A stretch of DNA of 26,754 nt from Fidelibacterota bacterium (GTDB taxonomy: Bacteria > Fidelibacterota > Marinisomatia > Marinisomatales > TCS55). The notes beneath the pieces were generated by a model. That model was not told the DNA's origin and did not search any database. It saw only the letters and a list, made by a program, of their open reading frames with translations. The first letter of the stretch is position 1. Each line of letters opens with the position of its first letter. Shown here one piece after another: positions 1 through 9,352 of this stretch. Location: positions 5,555 through 32,308 of the forward strand of contig PAWC01000057.1 of NCBI GenBank assembly GCA_002713385.1, written 5' to 3'. The position numbers and the translations under genes were made by a program.

Positions 1-631
1 TCAAACAATTAATAATCATGAGCGGAATCAATTTTTCAGGGAATTGATAGGGTCCATAATTATTTGAACAATTAGAGATTATGACAGGAAGTCCATAAGT
101 ACGCTGCCAAGCTCTGACCAAATGATCAGATGCTGCTTTAGAAGCCGAGTATGGAGAACTGGGATCATAGGATGTCTCTTCGGTAAAAAAGCCATCCTCT
201 TCTAAACTGCCAAATACTTCATCTGTAGAAATATGATGAAATCGGAATCTTGATTGCTGGTCATTGTTTAAAGACCTGTAATATCTTAATGCTTCTTGCA
301 GCAATACATATGTCCCGGAAATATTTGTTTTTACGAAATCACCTGGGCCATCGATGGATCTATCTACGTGGCTTTCAGCTGCAAAATTAACTACCACATC
401 TGGTTTGTGTAATATGAATAATTCTTGAACAAGCTCTTGATCACAAATATCGCCTTGAGCAAACGCGTAGCGTTTATCATTATCGTATTCTAACAAATTC
501 TGTGGATTACCAGCATAGGTAAGTTTATCTAAATTGATAATCCTTTCAGCAAAACCATTGACAAGCATGAATCTTATGAAATTGGTTCCAATAAATCCAC
601 TTCCACCTGTGACTATGTAAACTTTACCCAT
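1..631 (-). CDS. rfbB: dTDP-glucose 4,6-dehydratase, 3' end cut by window
   Basis: I translated 210 codons from the ATG at 631 down to the window edge; the C-terminal third lies outside. The enzyme converts dTDP-glucose to dTDP-4-keto-6-deoxyglucose, the second step of dTDP-L-rhamnose synthesis, in the cytoplasm. Visible are the NAD-binding Rossmann motif GGSGFIG (residues 9-15), the segment [10 protein letters not shown] (84-93), the ISTDEVFG loop (134-141), the short-chain-dehydrogenase catalytic pair YSASK (Tyr161, Lys165) and the [15 protein letters not shown] segment (189-203) typical of RfbB. The start codon overlaps the rfbC stop by one base (TAATG), so the two are translationally coupled. 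rfbA and rfbD are not in the window and may follow beyond base 1. The family assignment is secure. Confidence 0.96.
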   Translation of the reverse strand, partial: MGKVYIVTGGSGFIGTNFIRFMLVNGFAERIINLDKLTYAGNPQNLLEYDNDKRYAFAQGDICDQELVQELFILHKPDVVVNFAAESHVDRSIDGPGDFVKTNISGTYVLLQEALRYYRSLNNDQQSRFRFHHISTDEVFGSLEEDGFFTEETSYDPSSPYSASKAASDHLVRAWQRTYGLPVIISNCSNNYGPYQFPEKLIPLMIINCL

Positions 632-1191
632 TACACATCCTCAAAAATCGGCAACAAAGATTCATCCTGTTCAGCTAATGCAGGAAAAGACATATCACGA
701 TTTGAAAGAAATGGTTCCTTGATTGGCCATTGAATATTTGCAGTTTTGTCATTCCATAAAATTCCATATTCATCTTCTGGATAATATTTTTCAGTACATT
801 TGTACTCAAAAATAGCTTCATTGCTTAATACACAAAAGCCATGGGCAAATCCCGGGGGTACATATACAGCTTGGTGATCATTATCATTTAATGTTAGTGC
901 AAATACTTTTCCGAATGTAGGTGATCCTTTGCGAATATCTAGAGCAACATCATATATCTCACCGAGAACACACCTGACTAATTTGCCTTGACCATGTTTA
1001 AGTTGATAATGCAACCCGCGTAGAACTCCCTTTGCTGATTTTGATTGATTATCTTGCTTGAATTCTAAATTTAATCCTGCATTTATAAAGTGCTCTGCAC
1101 GGTAACTTTCAAAGAAATAGCCGCGATCATCATTATAAACCACAGGAGCCATTATAAACAAACCAGGAAAATCAGTGGCGGTTATTTTCAT
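631..1191 (-). CDS. rfbC: dTDP-4-dehydrorhamnose 3,5-epimerase
   Basis: A 186-residue cupin enzyme of usual family length that epimerises C3 and C5 of dTDP-4-keto-6-deoxyglucose, following RfbB. Diagnostic segments are [10 protein letters not shown] (21-30), GVLRGLHYQ (55-63) with the catalytic base His61, PPGFAHGF (112-119) and EYKCTEKYY (129-137) with Tyr130 as the expected catalytic acid. The ATG at 1191 overlaps the ugd stop (ATGA), and its own TAA overlaps the rfbB start. The ugd-rfbC-rfbB order makes a coupled nucleotide-sugar module, probably feeding lipopolysaccharide or another surface glycan. Which glycan receives the sugars cannot be read from the window. Confidence 0.96.
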   Translation of the reverse strand: MKITATDFPGLFIMAPVVYNDDRGYFFESYRAEHFINAGLNLEFKQDNQSKSAKGVLRGLHYQLKHGQGKLVRCVLGEIYDVALDIRKGSPTFGKVFALTLNDNDHQAVYVPPGFAHGFCVLSNEAIFEYKCTEKYYPEDEYGILWNDKTANIQWPIKEPFLSNRDMSFPALAEQDESLLPIFEDV

Positions 1192-2501
1192 CGTTTTTTT
1201 CTACCCACATTATCATACTTAAAACCGAGTTTTTCTAAATCATCTATTTTTAAAATGTTCCGGCAGTCCAATATATTTGGAGATTTTACGAGCCCCTTTA
1301 ATTTCGAAAGATCCATTCCCCTGAATTCGTTCCATTCAGTCATGATAACGACACCATCTACATCTTTTACTGCTTCTTCCCAGGACACATATGTATCCAA
1401 ATCATTATAGAGCTTTTTCATATTATCATTTGCAGCAGGATCGAATGCTTTTATTATTGCTCCATTGCTTTGCAAAGCATCAATTATATCTATTGCCGGT
1501 GATTCCCGAACATCATCCGTTTGTGCTTTAAAGGCTAAACCAAGGATGGCGATTGTTTTATTTTTAACATTTCCATCAAAAAGATTAAAAAGTTTTTTAA
1601 CCATTCGTTCTTTTTGCAATTGGTTTGCTTCAACAGCACTTTTTACAACTTTTAGATTTACCCCCATTTCTTCTGCCATTGAAATAAGAGCTTTGGTATC
1701 TTTTGGAAAACACGATCCACCAAACCCTGGTCCGGGGTGTAAAAATTTTGAGCTTATTCTGCCGTCTATTCCCATTGCTTTTGATACAACATGGACATCA
1801 GCTCCTATTTCATCACAAATATTTGCTATTTCATTTATATAGCTTATTTTTACTGAAAGAAATGCATTACTGGCATATTTTATTAATTCTGCAGTTTCAA
1901 TGGTCGTTTCAATCACAGGTGTTTCATTTATAAACAGAGGTCTATAAACATTTTTCATTGTATCAAAAGCACGAGCGCAAGAAGCGCCAATAATGACTCT
2001 GTCCGGCCAAAGAAAATCTTTTACTGCAGACCCTTCTCTTAAAAATTCAGGATTTGATACATAAGCAAATTCATTTAATTCATTAGAAGTTTCTTTTATT
2101 ATTTCAGTTATTTTGGCACCCGTTCCAATAGGGACAGTACTTTTAGTGCAGATAATTTTATAACCATTTAGGTTATTACCTATCGCCCGGGCGACATCAA
2201 AGACAGCTGAAAGGTCAGATGATCCATTATCACCTTCTGGTGTCCCTACTGCAATGAAAATAACATCAGCTCGTTGTATACATTTATTGACATTTGAAGA
2301 AAATGATAATCGATTGGATTGTACATTTCTATTGACTAATTCCTCCAGCCCGGGTTCGTAAATGGTAATTTCACCATTTTGCAGTCGTTTTATTTTACTT
2401 ATATCAATATCGGTACATACAACATTATGACCATAATCCGAAATTCCAGCTCCACTTACAAGGCCGACATATCCTGTTCCAATGACTGCTATATTTTTCA
2501 T
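1188..2501 (-). CDS. ugd: UDP-glucose 6-dehydrogenase
   Basis: 437 residues, normal for the family. The enzyme oxidises UDP-glucose twice with NAD+ to UDP-glucuronate. Visible are the N-terminal dinucleotide motif GTGYVGL (8-14), VGTPEG (85-90), STVPIGTG (121-128), NPEFLREGSAVKDF (150-163), LIKYASNAF (206-214) with the conserved Lys208, and the active-site segment GFGGSCFPKDTKAL with catalytic Cys264. The C-terminal third carries GLAFKAQTDDVRESPA and the UDP-binding domain. It overlaps rfbC by four bases. The 61-bp gap upstream to the von Willebrand gene is longer than most gaps here and very AT-rich, but I found no convincing promoter or strong Shine-Dalgarno sequence in it. Confidence 0.96.
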   Translation of the reverse strand: MKNIAVIGTGYVGLVSGAGISDYGHNVVCTDIDISKIKRLQNGEITIYEPGLEELVNRNVQSNRLSFSSNVNKCIQRADVIFIAVGTPEGDNGSSDLSAVFDVARAIGNNLNGYKIICTKSTVPIGTGAKITEIIKETSNELNEFAYVSNPEFLREGSAVKDFLWPDRVIIGASCARAFDTMKNVYRPLFINETPVIETTIETAELIKYASNAFLSVKISYINEIANICDEIGADVHVVSKAMGIDGRISSKFLHPGPGFGGSCFPKDTKALISMAEEMGVNLKVVKSAVEANQLQKERMVKKLFNLFDGNVKNKTIAILGLAFKAQTDDVRESPAIDIIDALQSNGAIIKAFDPAANDNMKKLYNDLDTYVSWEEAVKDVDGVVIMTEWNEFRGMDLSKLKGLVKSPNILDCRNILKIDDLEKLGFKYDNVGRKKR

Positions 2502-2562
2502 ATATACACTTTATATTACCTTAAAACTACGTATTTATCGACGAAAACAAAAATAATAAATA

Positions 2563-4662
2563 TCAGTTTAAACCTATAACTCTCCTTATATACCATTCGA
2601 TTGATATAAGTATAATTAATAACGCTAGACCAATAATGTTTTCATTTAATCTAGCATTCTTAACAATGTATTCTTGTTTAAGTTCCGGATTAATATTTCC
2701 AATCACTTCAGCCCGGGACTCCCATGGCACATATTTCCCTTTTGTAAGAGATGAAATATACTGTAAAATTTCTTTATTAACGGAAACTTGATTTAATTCA
2801 ATCTGACTTTCATCAATAAATAATTCACCATTTTGAGTATAATAATCATTTTCATTTTCCAAAATAATTTCAAATGAATACGATCCAGCTTTACCAGCAA
2901 GAAATCTGGTTTCCCACTGTTCATTGATTGGATTATAATTTAATTCATATGTAATAGGTGTATTTTCCTCACTAGACAAAGTTATATATCCGGTCATAGA
3001 TGATATATTTTTTAAATCATTATCAAAATGTGATCCTACTACATGTACTTCTTCGCCCTGTTGATACGAATTCTTATTCACTCTAAAGTAAAGTTCATTT
3101 TCTCCACTCGTACGCATTAACCATGAAAATAGATTATTTAGTAATGAAACACTGATATCTTGATGTTCTGTTTCTGTCAATTTATAATAAAGTGTTGAAA
3201 AGTCTGAAGATGTCCAAATTCCTGACCTTAACCCGTCTACTTCTCCAGAAACTAACAATGGTATAGATGAATTATCATAATATGCGAGGCTAGAAATATT
3301 ATCCGCTGTCTCTATAAATATTTTAGGATGCAAAGGGGGAAATAAATTCTCATTATTATTTGAATCAAATAAATCGTTATATAAATGTTTTAGAATAAAA
3401 TCATTTTCAGACCAATACCACTGTCTGCTTTTATTATCCTCAATCATATTCTTCGAATGTTGTACATGAAAAAAAGGGTAAATAGACTCTGCGGATTTAT
3501 TGTCTGTATTTGGACCAGCGACCAAGAACAATGAAGATTTTTGAGATACTAATTTTTTTGCCAGAATCTGCTGCCATCTATTTGAAATAGGTGCCAATGG
3601 AAAATTGTCAAAAATAATTAATTCATAGGATGTTGACCAAAATTTATTAATTGAAGAGATAAATTTTTCACCCTGTTGTATGTAATGATCTAATTCTACT
3701 CTGGGAATATTTTTAATTATTTTCTTTAAAGGCCCTGTATTAAAATTTGGCGAACCTGTTATTAATGCAACTTTATATCTATCTTTAAGGACAGTCACTT
3801 GGAAGAACTGGTTGTTATTTTTGATATTAATTTCATCCGCTAAAACAGATGTTTTGATGATATAGTCATTTTCTCCAAGAGTCTGTGGTGCTATTCTAAA
3901 TTTTGCATTGGATAGAGAACCATCACCTTGCAATTGTAAAAATTTTGAACCTATAAGTTTTTTTCCTTTAAATAGCAATACATTTACACGTTCATGTACT
4001 CTTCCGTATGAAGATAAGGTCACATTGATTTCCATTTCCTCACCTTTAATAACAACTGTTGGAGCTTCAAGTGCTTGTATTGCTATATCCACTAACGGAA
4101 TGGTATCGCCAACACCGATAGTATAAATTGGGATAGACAAGTCTTTTAATTGACTCTGTTTTTGCTCCCCTTTTGTGATTTGACCATCAGAAATGATAAT
4201 CGCTCCAACAAGTTCTGATTCTACTTCCGCAATATGATCAATGACCTTGCCTAAATCGGTCGCTTCACCATCAAGCACAAAGGACTTTTCATTTGTATTA
4301 TAAACTTTATAATCAAAATAATAATTCTGTGTTTCTTTGTCGCTTTTTATAGCTGTAGCAAAATATGAATTCACATTATCAATATATGAATTTGGAGAAA
4401 GTATCTGGTGATAACCCATGCTCACTGATCGGTCAGCATATATATTCCATCTCAAGGGGAATTGATAATGATCCTTCCAGGAAAATTTCGGTTGTAACAT
4501 CATGAATAGAAGCACCATGAAAATACAAATTCTAATTGCAATTAAGACTATGAGTTTGCGTTCATTCCTGATAGCAGTTATGATCCAGAACAGGGTCAAA
4601 ATTATGGCAAATAAAAATGACCAGAACCAGCCATCAGCCTGCTGTAAAAACTGTATTGACAC
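2563..4662 (-). CDS. Membrane-anchored von Willebrand factor A domain protein
   Basis: A 699-residue protein with two N-terminal membrane segments (about 13-30 and 37-57), a long non-membrane middle and one C-terminal membrane segment (about 675-692) ending in IEWYIRRVIGLN. A von Willebrand A domain follows the second helix. Its metal-binding MIDAS set looks complete: Asp77, Ser79 and Ser81 in DRSVS, Thr135, and Asp159 in IIISDGQ. The layout resembles BatA-like or amidotransferase-like membrane proteins common in FCB bacteria. These are often linked to envelope assembly, but no partner such as a MoxR ATPase is in the window, so the function is unknown. The start is GTG, three bases after the tsaD stop. 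An internal start cannot be excluded because no clear Shine-Dalgarno sequence is visible. Confidence 0.85.
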   Translation of the reverse strand: MSIQFLQQADGWFWSFLFAIILTLFWIITAIRNERKLIVLIAIRICIFMVLLFMMLQPKFSWKDHYQFPLRWNIYADRSVSMGYHQILSPNSYIDNVNSYFATAIKSDKETQNYYFDYKVYNTNEKSFVLDGEATDLGKVIDHIAEVESELVGAIIISDGQITKGEQKQSQLKDLSIPIYTIGVGDTIPLVDIAIQALEAPTVVIKGEEMEINVTLSSYGRVHERVNVLLFKGKKLIGSKFLQLQGDGSLSNAKFRIAPQTLGENDYIIKTSVLADEINIKNNNQFFQVTVLKDRYKVALITGSPNFNTGPLKKIIKNIPRVELDHYIQQGEKFISSINKFWSTSYELIIFDNFPLAPISNRWQQILAKKLVSQKSSLFLVAGPNTDNKSAESIYPFFHVQHSKNMIEDNKSRQWYWSENDFILKHLYNDLFDSNNNENLFPPLHPKIFIETADNISSLAYYDNSSIPLLVSGEVDGLRSGIWTSSDFSTLYYKLTETEHQDISVSLLNNLFSWLMRTSGENELYFRVNKNSYQQGEEVHVVGSHFDNDLKNISSMTGYITLSSEENTPITYELNYNPINEQWETRFLAGKAGSYSFEIILENENDYYTQNGELFIDESQIELNQVSVNKEILQYISSLTKGKYVPWESRAEVIGNINPELKQEYIVKNARLNENIIGLALLIILISIEWYIRRVIGLN

Positions 4663-4665
4663 GTA

Positions 4666-5652
4666 TTATGCCAGTTTCAAATTGGGATCAATGTCAAAAT
4701 CCATGGCAGAAGAAACGCCTTTACGTAAATAAAGTTCACCCAGATATGCCACCATGGCCGCATTATCTGTACATAAAGATAAGTCAGGATATAAAACTAT
4801 TATCGAGGCTAATCTGCTTTCAAAAGCTTTGCGTAATGCTTTATTGGCTGCCACACCCCCGGCGATGACACATGTCTTGACATTTGCTTTCATAACTGCT
4901 TGAGCAAGCTTTTCAACTAAAACATCAATTATTGCCTGCTGATAGCTGGCTGCAATATCTTCTAATGAAATATTATTATCTTTCCTCGAATCCATGAAAT
5001 ATAGCAATGCTGTTTTCAATCCACTGAAACTAAATTCCAGTTTTTCATCTTTTAGAAATGCTCTGGGAAAATCAACAGCTTTAGGATTTGCATTTTTTCC
5101 CAGTTTCTCAATTTCTGGTCCACCCGGATAACCTAATCCTAAAATTCGAGCCCCCTTATCAAATGCTTCACCGGCAGCATCATCCCTGCTTGTACCCATC
5201 AACGTATAATTTTCCATGTCTTTCACTAGCCAAAGTTGGGTATGCCCACCGGAAACGAGTAAACATACGAATGGAAATTTTAATTCAGGATTTGCTAGAA
5301 AATTAGCGAAAATATGTGCTTCCAAATGATTGATGCCGATGATAGGTTTTTCTAATCCTTGAGCTAACCCTTTTGCAAAACACACGCCGGCTAATAATGT
5401 GCCTGCCAGACCAGGCCCCCTTGTAACAGCAATACCATCTAGATCCTGTTTTTGAATACATGCCTCCGCGAGCGCCTGATTGACGATTGTATTTAAAAGT
5501 AGTTCATGTTCTCGGGATGCTAACTCAGGTACGACGCCACCAAAATTGGAGTGAATTATTTGTGAACTGACTATCGTAGAAAGAATTTTATTGTTTGAAC
5601 AGATGGCTGCTGCTGTTTCGTCGCATGACGACTCAACACCCAGAACAATCAA
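4666..5652 (-). CDS. tsaD: tRNA N6-threonylcarbamoyladenosine transferase TsaD
   Basis: TsaD moves the threonylcarbamoyl group to A37 of ANN-decoding tRNAs, working with TsaB and TsaE (neither seen here). I chose the TTG at 5652 over the upstream in-frame ATG at 5706. The TTG overlaps the stop of the YbbR gene (TTGA) and has AAAGGA six bases ahead. The resulting 328-residue protein begins MIVLGVESSCDET, as TsaD normally does, whereas the longer form would add 18 unrelated residues encoded inside the YbbR gene. In the short numbering the metal-binding pair in NHLEAH is His109 and His113, close to E. coli His111/His115. SGGHTQL lies at 134-140, and GLGYPGGPEIEKL and IAGGVAANKALR follow. Length fits the family. 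Confidence 0.95.
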   Translation of the reverse strand: MIVLGVESSCDETAAAICSNNKILSTIVSSQIIHSNFGGVVPELASREHELLLNTIVNQALAEACIQKQDLDGIAVTRGPGLAGTLLAGVCFAKGLAQGLEKPIIGINHLEAHIFANFLANPELKFPFVCLLVSGGHTQLWLVKDMENYTLMGTSRDDAAGEAFDKGARILGLGYPGGPEIEKLGKNANPKAVDFPRAFLKDEKLEFSFSGLKTALLYFMDSRKDNNISLEDIAASYQQAIIDVLVEKLAQAVMKANVKTCVIAGGVAANKALRKAFESRLASIIVLYPDLSLCTDNAAMVAYLGELYLRKGVSSAMDFDIDPNLKLA

Positions 5653-6635
5653 TTTATATCCTTTGTTACAACCAGTTCCAGATTCCGCGGTGAAAGGTCT
5701 TGCCATTCAAGAATATCTACTGGAACACTTACTGTTGGTTCATAATAGTTTTTACCAGAAATCCATTGTTTTGTAAAATCAATAGTAACAAGAATATCTT
5801 TAGGATTTACAGCCGCTATGCGATCGACACCACCAATCACTGTCAAAGCTACAGTAGTCGGATTAACAAATAAACGCAAATTAGGTAATATATTAATAAC
5901 TTTTACAGGAATCTCACTGATGATGCGTTCACTGACAGACTGAATATCTTGATGTATAGAAATTGTTGTTTGTGAATATTCTACCAGAGATCTAGTTTGC
6001 TTGTCAACTTTTAAATTAACATCTACATCAAAATCCTGTAATAAAAATGTATCTTTTATCGTTGAAACATATTCCATTTCCTGGATGACTTCTCGTGGGC
6101 CGGCAGCTTCAATGGAAGCTGGGTATATATTTATCTCTCCAACCAATGTATATCCGGCGGCAGGAATTATATTTAAAGGAGCTTTTACAGTTAACTTTTT
6201 TACCATGTATTCATCCAGACTGATATGGATAGAGTCCGGGTAAACGACTTCTATGTATTCAAGTTCGTAAGAAGGGGGAATAACAACTTTTTGAGGATAG
6301 CGTTCGTAATATTCATTCAGGTAAAAATTATACTCTTCTGATATTCGATCAAGATCAATAACCAGTTTAAAATTAGAAATGAAGTTTTTAAGCAACAGTG
6401 TTTTAAAAAGAGTACGCCCGGGACCTTTCAAGCGGACCTGGGCGTGTTTCGGAATTTCTTTTTTATGGGCTTTTTGGGCACTTAAATTGCGGGCTTCAAT
6501 TGGCATATTTATGACCATGGAATATTCATTCTCACTGACCACAAATACCCATAAAAGGAGTGCCAATCCAACTGCGCCTAATCTCATTCCCAACGATTGC
6601 CAATTGAGATAGTTTTGCAGTTGGTTCTTGCTCAT
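5649..6635 (-). CDS. YbbR (CdaR-like) domain membrane-anchored protein
   Basis: 328 residues. An N-terminal transmembrane helix (about 18-35, ending WVFVVSE) is followed by repeated beta-rich YbbR-type segments. Typical lines are VRLKGPGRTLF, the VKAPLNIIPAAGYTLVG stretch followed by IEAAGPREVIQ, and VALTVIGGVDRIAAVNP. In many bacteria YbbR/CdaR is encoded beside the diadenylate cyclase CdaA and modulates it. No cyclase gene is present here, so that role is only possible. The gene sits 29 bp after rpsA and its stop overlaps the tsaD TTG start, tying it to the core operon. The short rpsA-ybbR gap contains a 10-bp palindrome but no U-run. Confidence 0.85.
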   Translation of the reverse strand: MSKNQLQNYLNWQSLGMRLGAVGLALLLWVFVVSENEYSMVINMPIEARNLSAQKAHKKEIPKHAQVRLKGPGRTLFKTLLLKNFISNFKLVIDLDRISEEYNFYLNEYYERYPQKVVIPPSYELEYIEVVYPDSIHISLDEYMVKKLTVKAPLNIIPAAGYTLVGEINIYPASIEAAGPREVIQEMEYVSTIKDTFLLQDFDVDVNLKVDKQTRSLVEYSQTTISIHQDIQSVSERIISEIPVKVINILPNLRLFVNPTTVALTVIGGVDRIAAVNPKDILVTIDFTKQWISGKNYYEPTVSVPVDILEWQDLSPRNLELVVTKDIN

Positions 6636-6664
6636 TATATCATCGCAGTCTTAGGGATATATCC

Positions 6665-8581
6665 TTATTCTTCTAAATCAGACGATTCTTTAGCAATTTC
6701 TTTCTGAAGTTCATCAGACATTTCTATTTTTTCAGAAGCGGGTGCGTCCTGTTCATCAAGAAAATCTTTTACAGAATCCTTAGTTGCTTTTTCACCGCCT
6801 TCAGAATACACTTCTGAAAAGAGTATGATTTTTTTATCAACAGGTTTGACGTCCATAACATTGCCCGAAGCAGTGTCACCTGGATTGAGTTTTGAAGCAA
6901 CTTCTTTGCGTTGTTTCTTCGGTTTTTTCCCGAAAGGAATGATGCCTTCAACATCCATATCCAGTTGCAGGATGATGCCTTTATCTAGCACACGGATAAT
7001 CGTTCCATTGACTTCTTTACCTGTTTCATAATGTTTAATAATCTCTGGCCATGGATCATCGGTCACCTGTTTTAAGCCCAGTGAAATACGACGGTTATCC
7101 CTGGATATTTCCAGCACCATAATTTCTATTTCCTGATCTTTTTCTAAAATTTCTTTTGGATGCCTGATGATTTTTGTCCATGAAATATCAGAAACATGGA
7201 TAAGTCCATCTATTCCAGCTTCCAATTCAACAAAGGCCCCGAACTGAGTCAGGTTATTAATAACACCTTTATGAGTTGAGCCGATCACATATTTATCTTC
7301 TATTTCATCCCATGGGTCCGGTTGGAGCTGTTTAACACCCAAGCTAATTTTACGATCATCCGAATCAATCGAAAGGACCATTGTTTCTACTTCATCGCCC
7401 AGCTTATACAACTCGTTGGGATTACGGACATGGTGTGTCCAAGACATTTCTGATACATGTATTAAACCTTCCACACCAGGTTCCAATTCAACAAAGGCTC
7501 CATAATTGGTCATACTGACTATTTTACCTTTAACAGTGGAATGGACCGGATAATTGACTGCTACATCTTCCCATGGATGGGGTGTTAATTGTTTCAATCC
7601 AAGTGAAACGCGCTGTTTTTCTTGGTTAAAATCGATGATTTTAACAGTAAGAGCATCATCAATGTCAACCACTTCAGATGGGTGGTTTACACGGCCCCAG
7701 GATAGGTCTGTAATATGCAAAAGCCCATCTACACCGCCGAGATCTATGAAAACACCAAAGTCGGTGATATTTTTTACACGGCCTTCCAACACAGTGCCAA
7801 TTTCCATTTCACTCAATAATGCATCGCGCTGTTCTTTCAGGCTTTCTTCCAGAATAACCTTATGTGACACAACAATATTTTTACGTGCTTCGTTCAGTTT
7901 TACAACACGGACTTCGATATTGGTACCCAGCAATGTGTCAAAGTCCTTAATGGGCCGCACATCAATCTGTGAACCGGGTAAGAATCCAAGAATCCCTTCC
8001 AAGTCCACAATCATGCCGCCTTTAATACGCCTGCTGATTTTGCAGGAAAAAGTGGTTTGATTATCAAAAAGTTCTTTCAGCTCTTGCCAGCGGCGCATGA
8101 AATCAGCCTTTTCCTTGGAAAGAACCATATTACCGCGGCGGTCTTCAAGCCGTTCCAGATATATATCAATCTGATCACCGATCTTGGGTAGTGTTTCCTC
8201 ATTGAATTCTTCCCTGTCAATCATGCCTTCAGATTTAAAACCGATATCAATGAGTATTACATGGTCATTCATACCAATCACCCGGCCTTTGATGACCTGG
8301 TTTTCAGAGATTTCAGCTAATGAATTTTCATATTTATTTTTTAATTTATCTGCGACATCCTCATTTATTTCAGCTTCTTCAATTTCTTGTCTGCTTATGG
8401 TGCGAATATCACTGAATAATTGGGGGTCTAAATAATTTATACTTTTGTCTGTTGTACCGTTTGTTGTTGTTTCGACCTCTGGTGTTTCTTCCACCACTGT
8501 CTCTTCTACAGCGATATCAACACTGGCATCTTCCACTGGAGTTTCAGACGTCTGTTCTGAAGTCATTTCCTTGTTTGTCAT
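6665..8581 (-). CDS. rpsA: 30S ribosomal protein S1
   Basis: 638 residues, longer than the roughly 557 of E. coli S1. Six S1 RNA-binding domains are visible at about 94-156, 175-243, 262-331, 347-418, 434-505 and 521-591. The middle ones carry near-identical strands such as FGVFIDLGGVDGLLHI, YGAFVELEPGVEGLIHV and FGAFVELEAGIDGLIHV. S1 binds mRNA on the small subunit and helps initiation, which may matter in a genome with weak Shine-Dalgarno sequences and many TTG starts. About 90 acidic, Glu/Val/Thr-rich residues precede domain one, and a shorter acidic tail ends the protein. It lies 25 bp after cmk, the conserved cmk-rpsA pairing. Confidence 0.97.
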   Translation of the reverse strand: MTNKEMTSEQTSETPVEDASVDIAVEETVVEETPEVETTTNGTTDKSINYLDPQLFSDIRTISRQEIEEAEINEDVADKLKNKYENSLAEISENQVIKGRVIGMNDHVILIDIGFKSEGMIDREEFNEETLPKIGDQIDIYLERLEDRRGNMVLSKEKADFMRRWQELKELFDNQTTFSCKISRRIKGGMIVDLEGILGFLPGSQIDVRPIKDFDTLLGTNIEVRVVKLNEARKNIVVSHKVILEESLKEQRDALLSEMEIGTVLEGRVKNITDFGVFIDLGGVDGLLHITDLSWGRVNHPSEVVDIDDALTVKIIDFNQEKQRVSLGLKQLTPHPWEDVAVNYPVHSTVKGKIVSMTNYGAFVELEPGVEGLIHVSEMSWTHHVRNPNELYKLGDEVETMVLSIDSDDRKISLGVKQLQPDPWDEIEDKYVIGSTHKGVINNLTQFGAFVELEAGIDGLIHVSDISWTKIIRHPKEILEKDQEIEIMVLEISRDNRRISLGLKQVTDDPWPEIIKHYETGKEVNGTIIRVLDKGIILQLDMDVEGIIPFGKKPKKQRKEVASKLNPGDTASGNVMDVKPVDKKIILFSEVYSEGGEKATKDSVKDFLDEQDAPASEKIEMSDELQKEIAKESSDLEE

Positions 8582-8606
8582 ATGGTTATTGTTTCCTATT
8601 AGTTAC

Positions 8607-9266
8607 TTATTTTTTGTTAACGATTTCAATTATCTTCGATACCTGCTCATCGATGGTTAAATCAGTTGTATCAATTTCTATGGCATCCTCTGCTTTTGTC
8701 AAGGGTGATAGTTCCCGTGATGAATCATACGCGTCACGGCGTTGGATATCTTCAACCAATTCATGGATTGGCTTTTTTTCACCCAAGGCCAGCAAGTCTC
8801 TCTGTCTCCGTTGTGCTCGAACTTGAGTATTTGCAAACAAATAGAACTTGAATTTTGCATCCGGGAATACAACAGTACCAATATCTCTGCCTTCCATCAC
8901 ACAATTCGTTTTGTAAGCAAACTTGCGCTGTATTTTCACCATTGCTACACGAATATTTTTTAATGCACTAACTGCACTAACATTGTCCGTTACGTCGACA
9001 GATCGAATATCATCAGAAACATCAATACCATTCATCATGATCTGCAAATTCCCTTCATAATCCACCAAATCAATGTTAAGATCATTCAACAGATTATTTA
9101 TCTGATCTGTATCTGAAATATTAATTTCAGCATTGATCACTGCAAGTGTAACGCATCTGTACATTGCTCCTGTATCGAGATAAGTAAAACCCAATTTTTC
9201 AGCAACAATCTTTGCAGTTGTACTCTTGCCGGTAGCGGCAGGTCCGTCGATGGCAATTATTATCAA
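8607..9266 (-). CDS. cmk: Cytidylate kinase
   Basis: 219 residues, the usual size. It phosphorylates CMP and dCMP with ATP. The P-loop GPAATGKST is at 8-16, DTGAMYR at 31-37, and the CMP-binding segment EGRDIGT at 123-129, followed by VFPDAKFKFYL. RRQRDLLALGEKKP and the RRDAYDSSRE lid segment come later. The start is TTG, preceded by AGAAGG four bases away; the first residues then read MIIIAIDGPAATG, as expected for Cmk, and no ATG is available. A promoter-like pair lies in the 86-bp gap to rluB. Next to rpsA, as in many bacteria. Confidence 0.96.
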   Translation of the reverse strand: MIIIAIDGPAATGKSTTAKIVAEKLGFTYLDTGAMYRCVTLAVINAEINISDTDQINNLLNDLNIDLVDYEGNLQIMMNGIDVSDDIRSVDVTDNVSAVSALKNIRVAMVKIQRKFAYKTNCVMEGRDIGTVVFPDAKFKFYLFANTQVRAQRRQRDLLALGEKKPIHELVEDIQRRDAYDSSRELSPLTKAEDAIEIDTTDLTIDEQVSKIIEIVNKK

Positions 9267-9321
9267 TTTACCTTCTCAAAAAGCCAACAAATTTACTCTT
9301 TCTCTAAATATAAAACCTATA

Positions 9322-9349
9322 ATTATAGTCATTCCAAATATTATGTAAT
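9322..9349 (-). promoter_or_regulatory. Putative promoter for cmk-rpsA
   Basis: On the minus strand, ATTACA (9349-9344, four of six matches to TTGACA) is followed 16 bases later by a perfect TATAAT (9327-9322). The predicted transcript would start near 9315 and leave a leader of roughly 45-50 bases before the TTG of cmk. The -10 is part of a short palindrome, so its orientation is not certain. It would let cmk and rpsA be expressed independently of the upstream genes. Confidence 0.4.
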
Positions 9350-9352
9350 TTA

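Noticed and set aside
6652..6661. GGATATATCC palindrome between rpsA and the YbbR gene.
   Set aside because: Short, self-complementary without a loop and with no U-run; likely chance in AT-rich sequence.
7554..8060. A 168-codon open frame opposite rpsA.
   Set aside because: It is an antisense shadow of the repeated S1 domains, has no ribosome site and no recognisable protein pattern.
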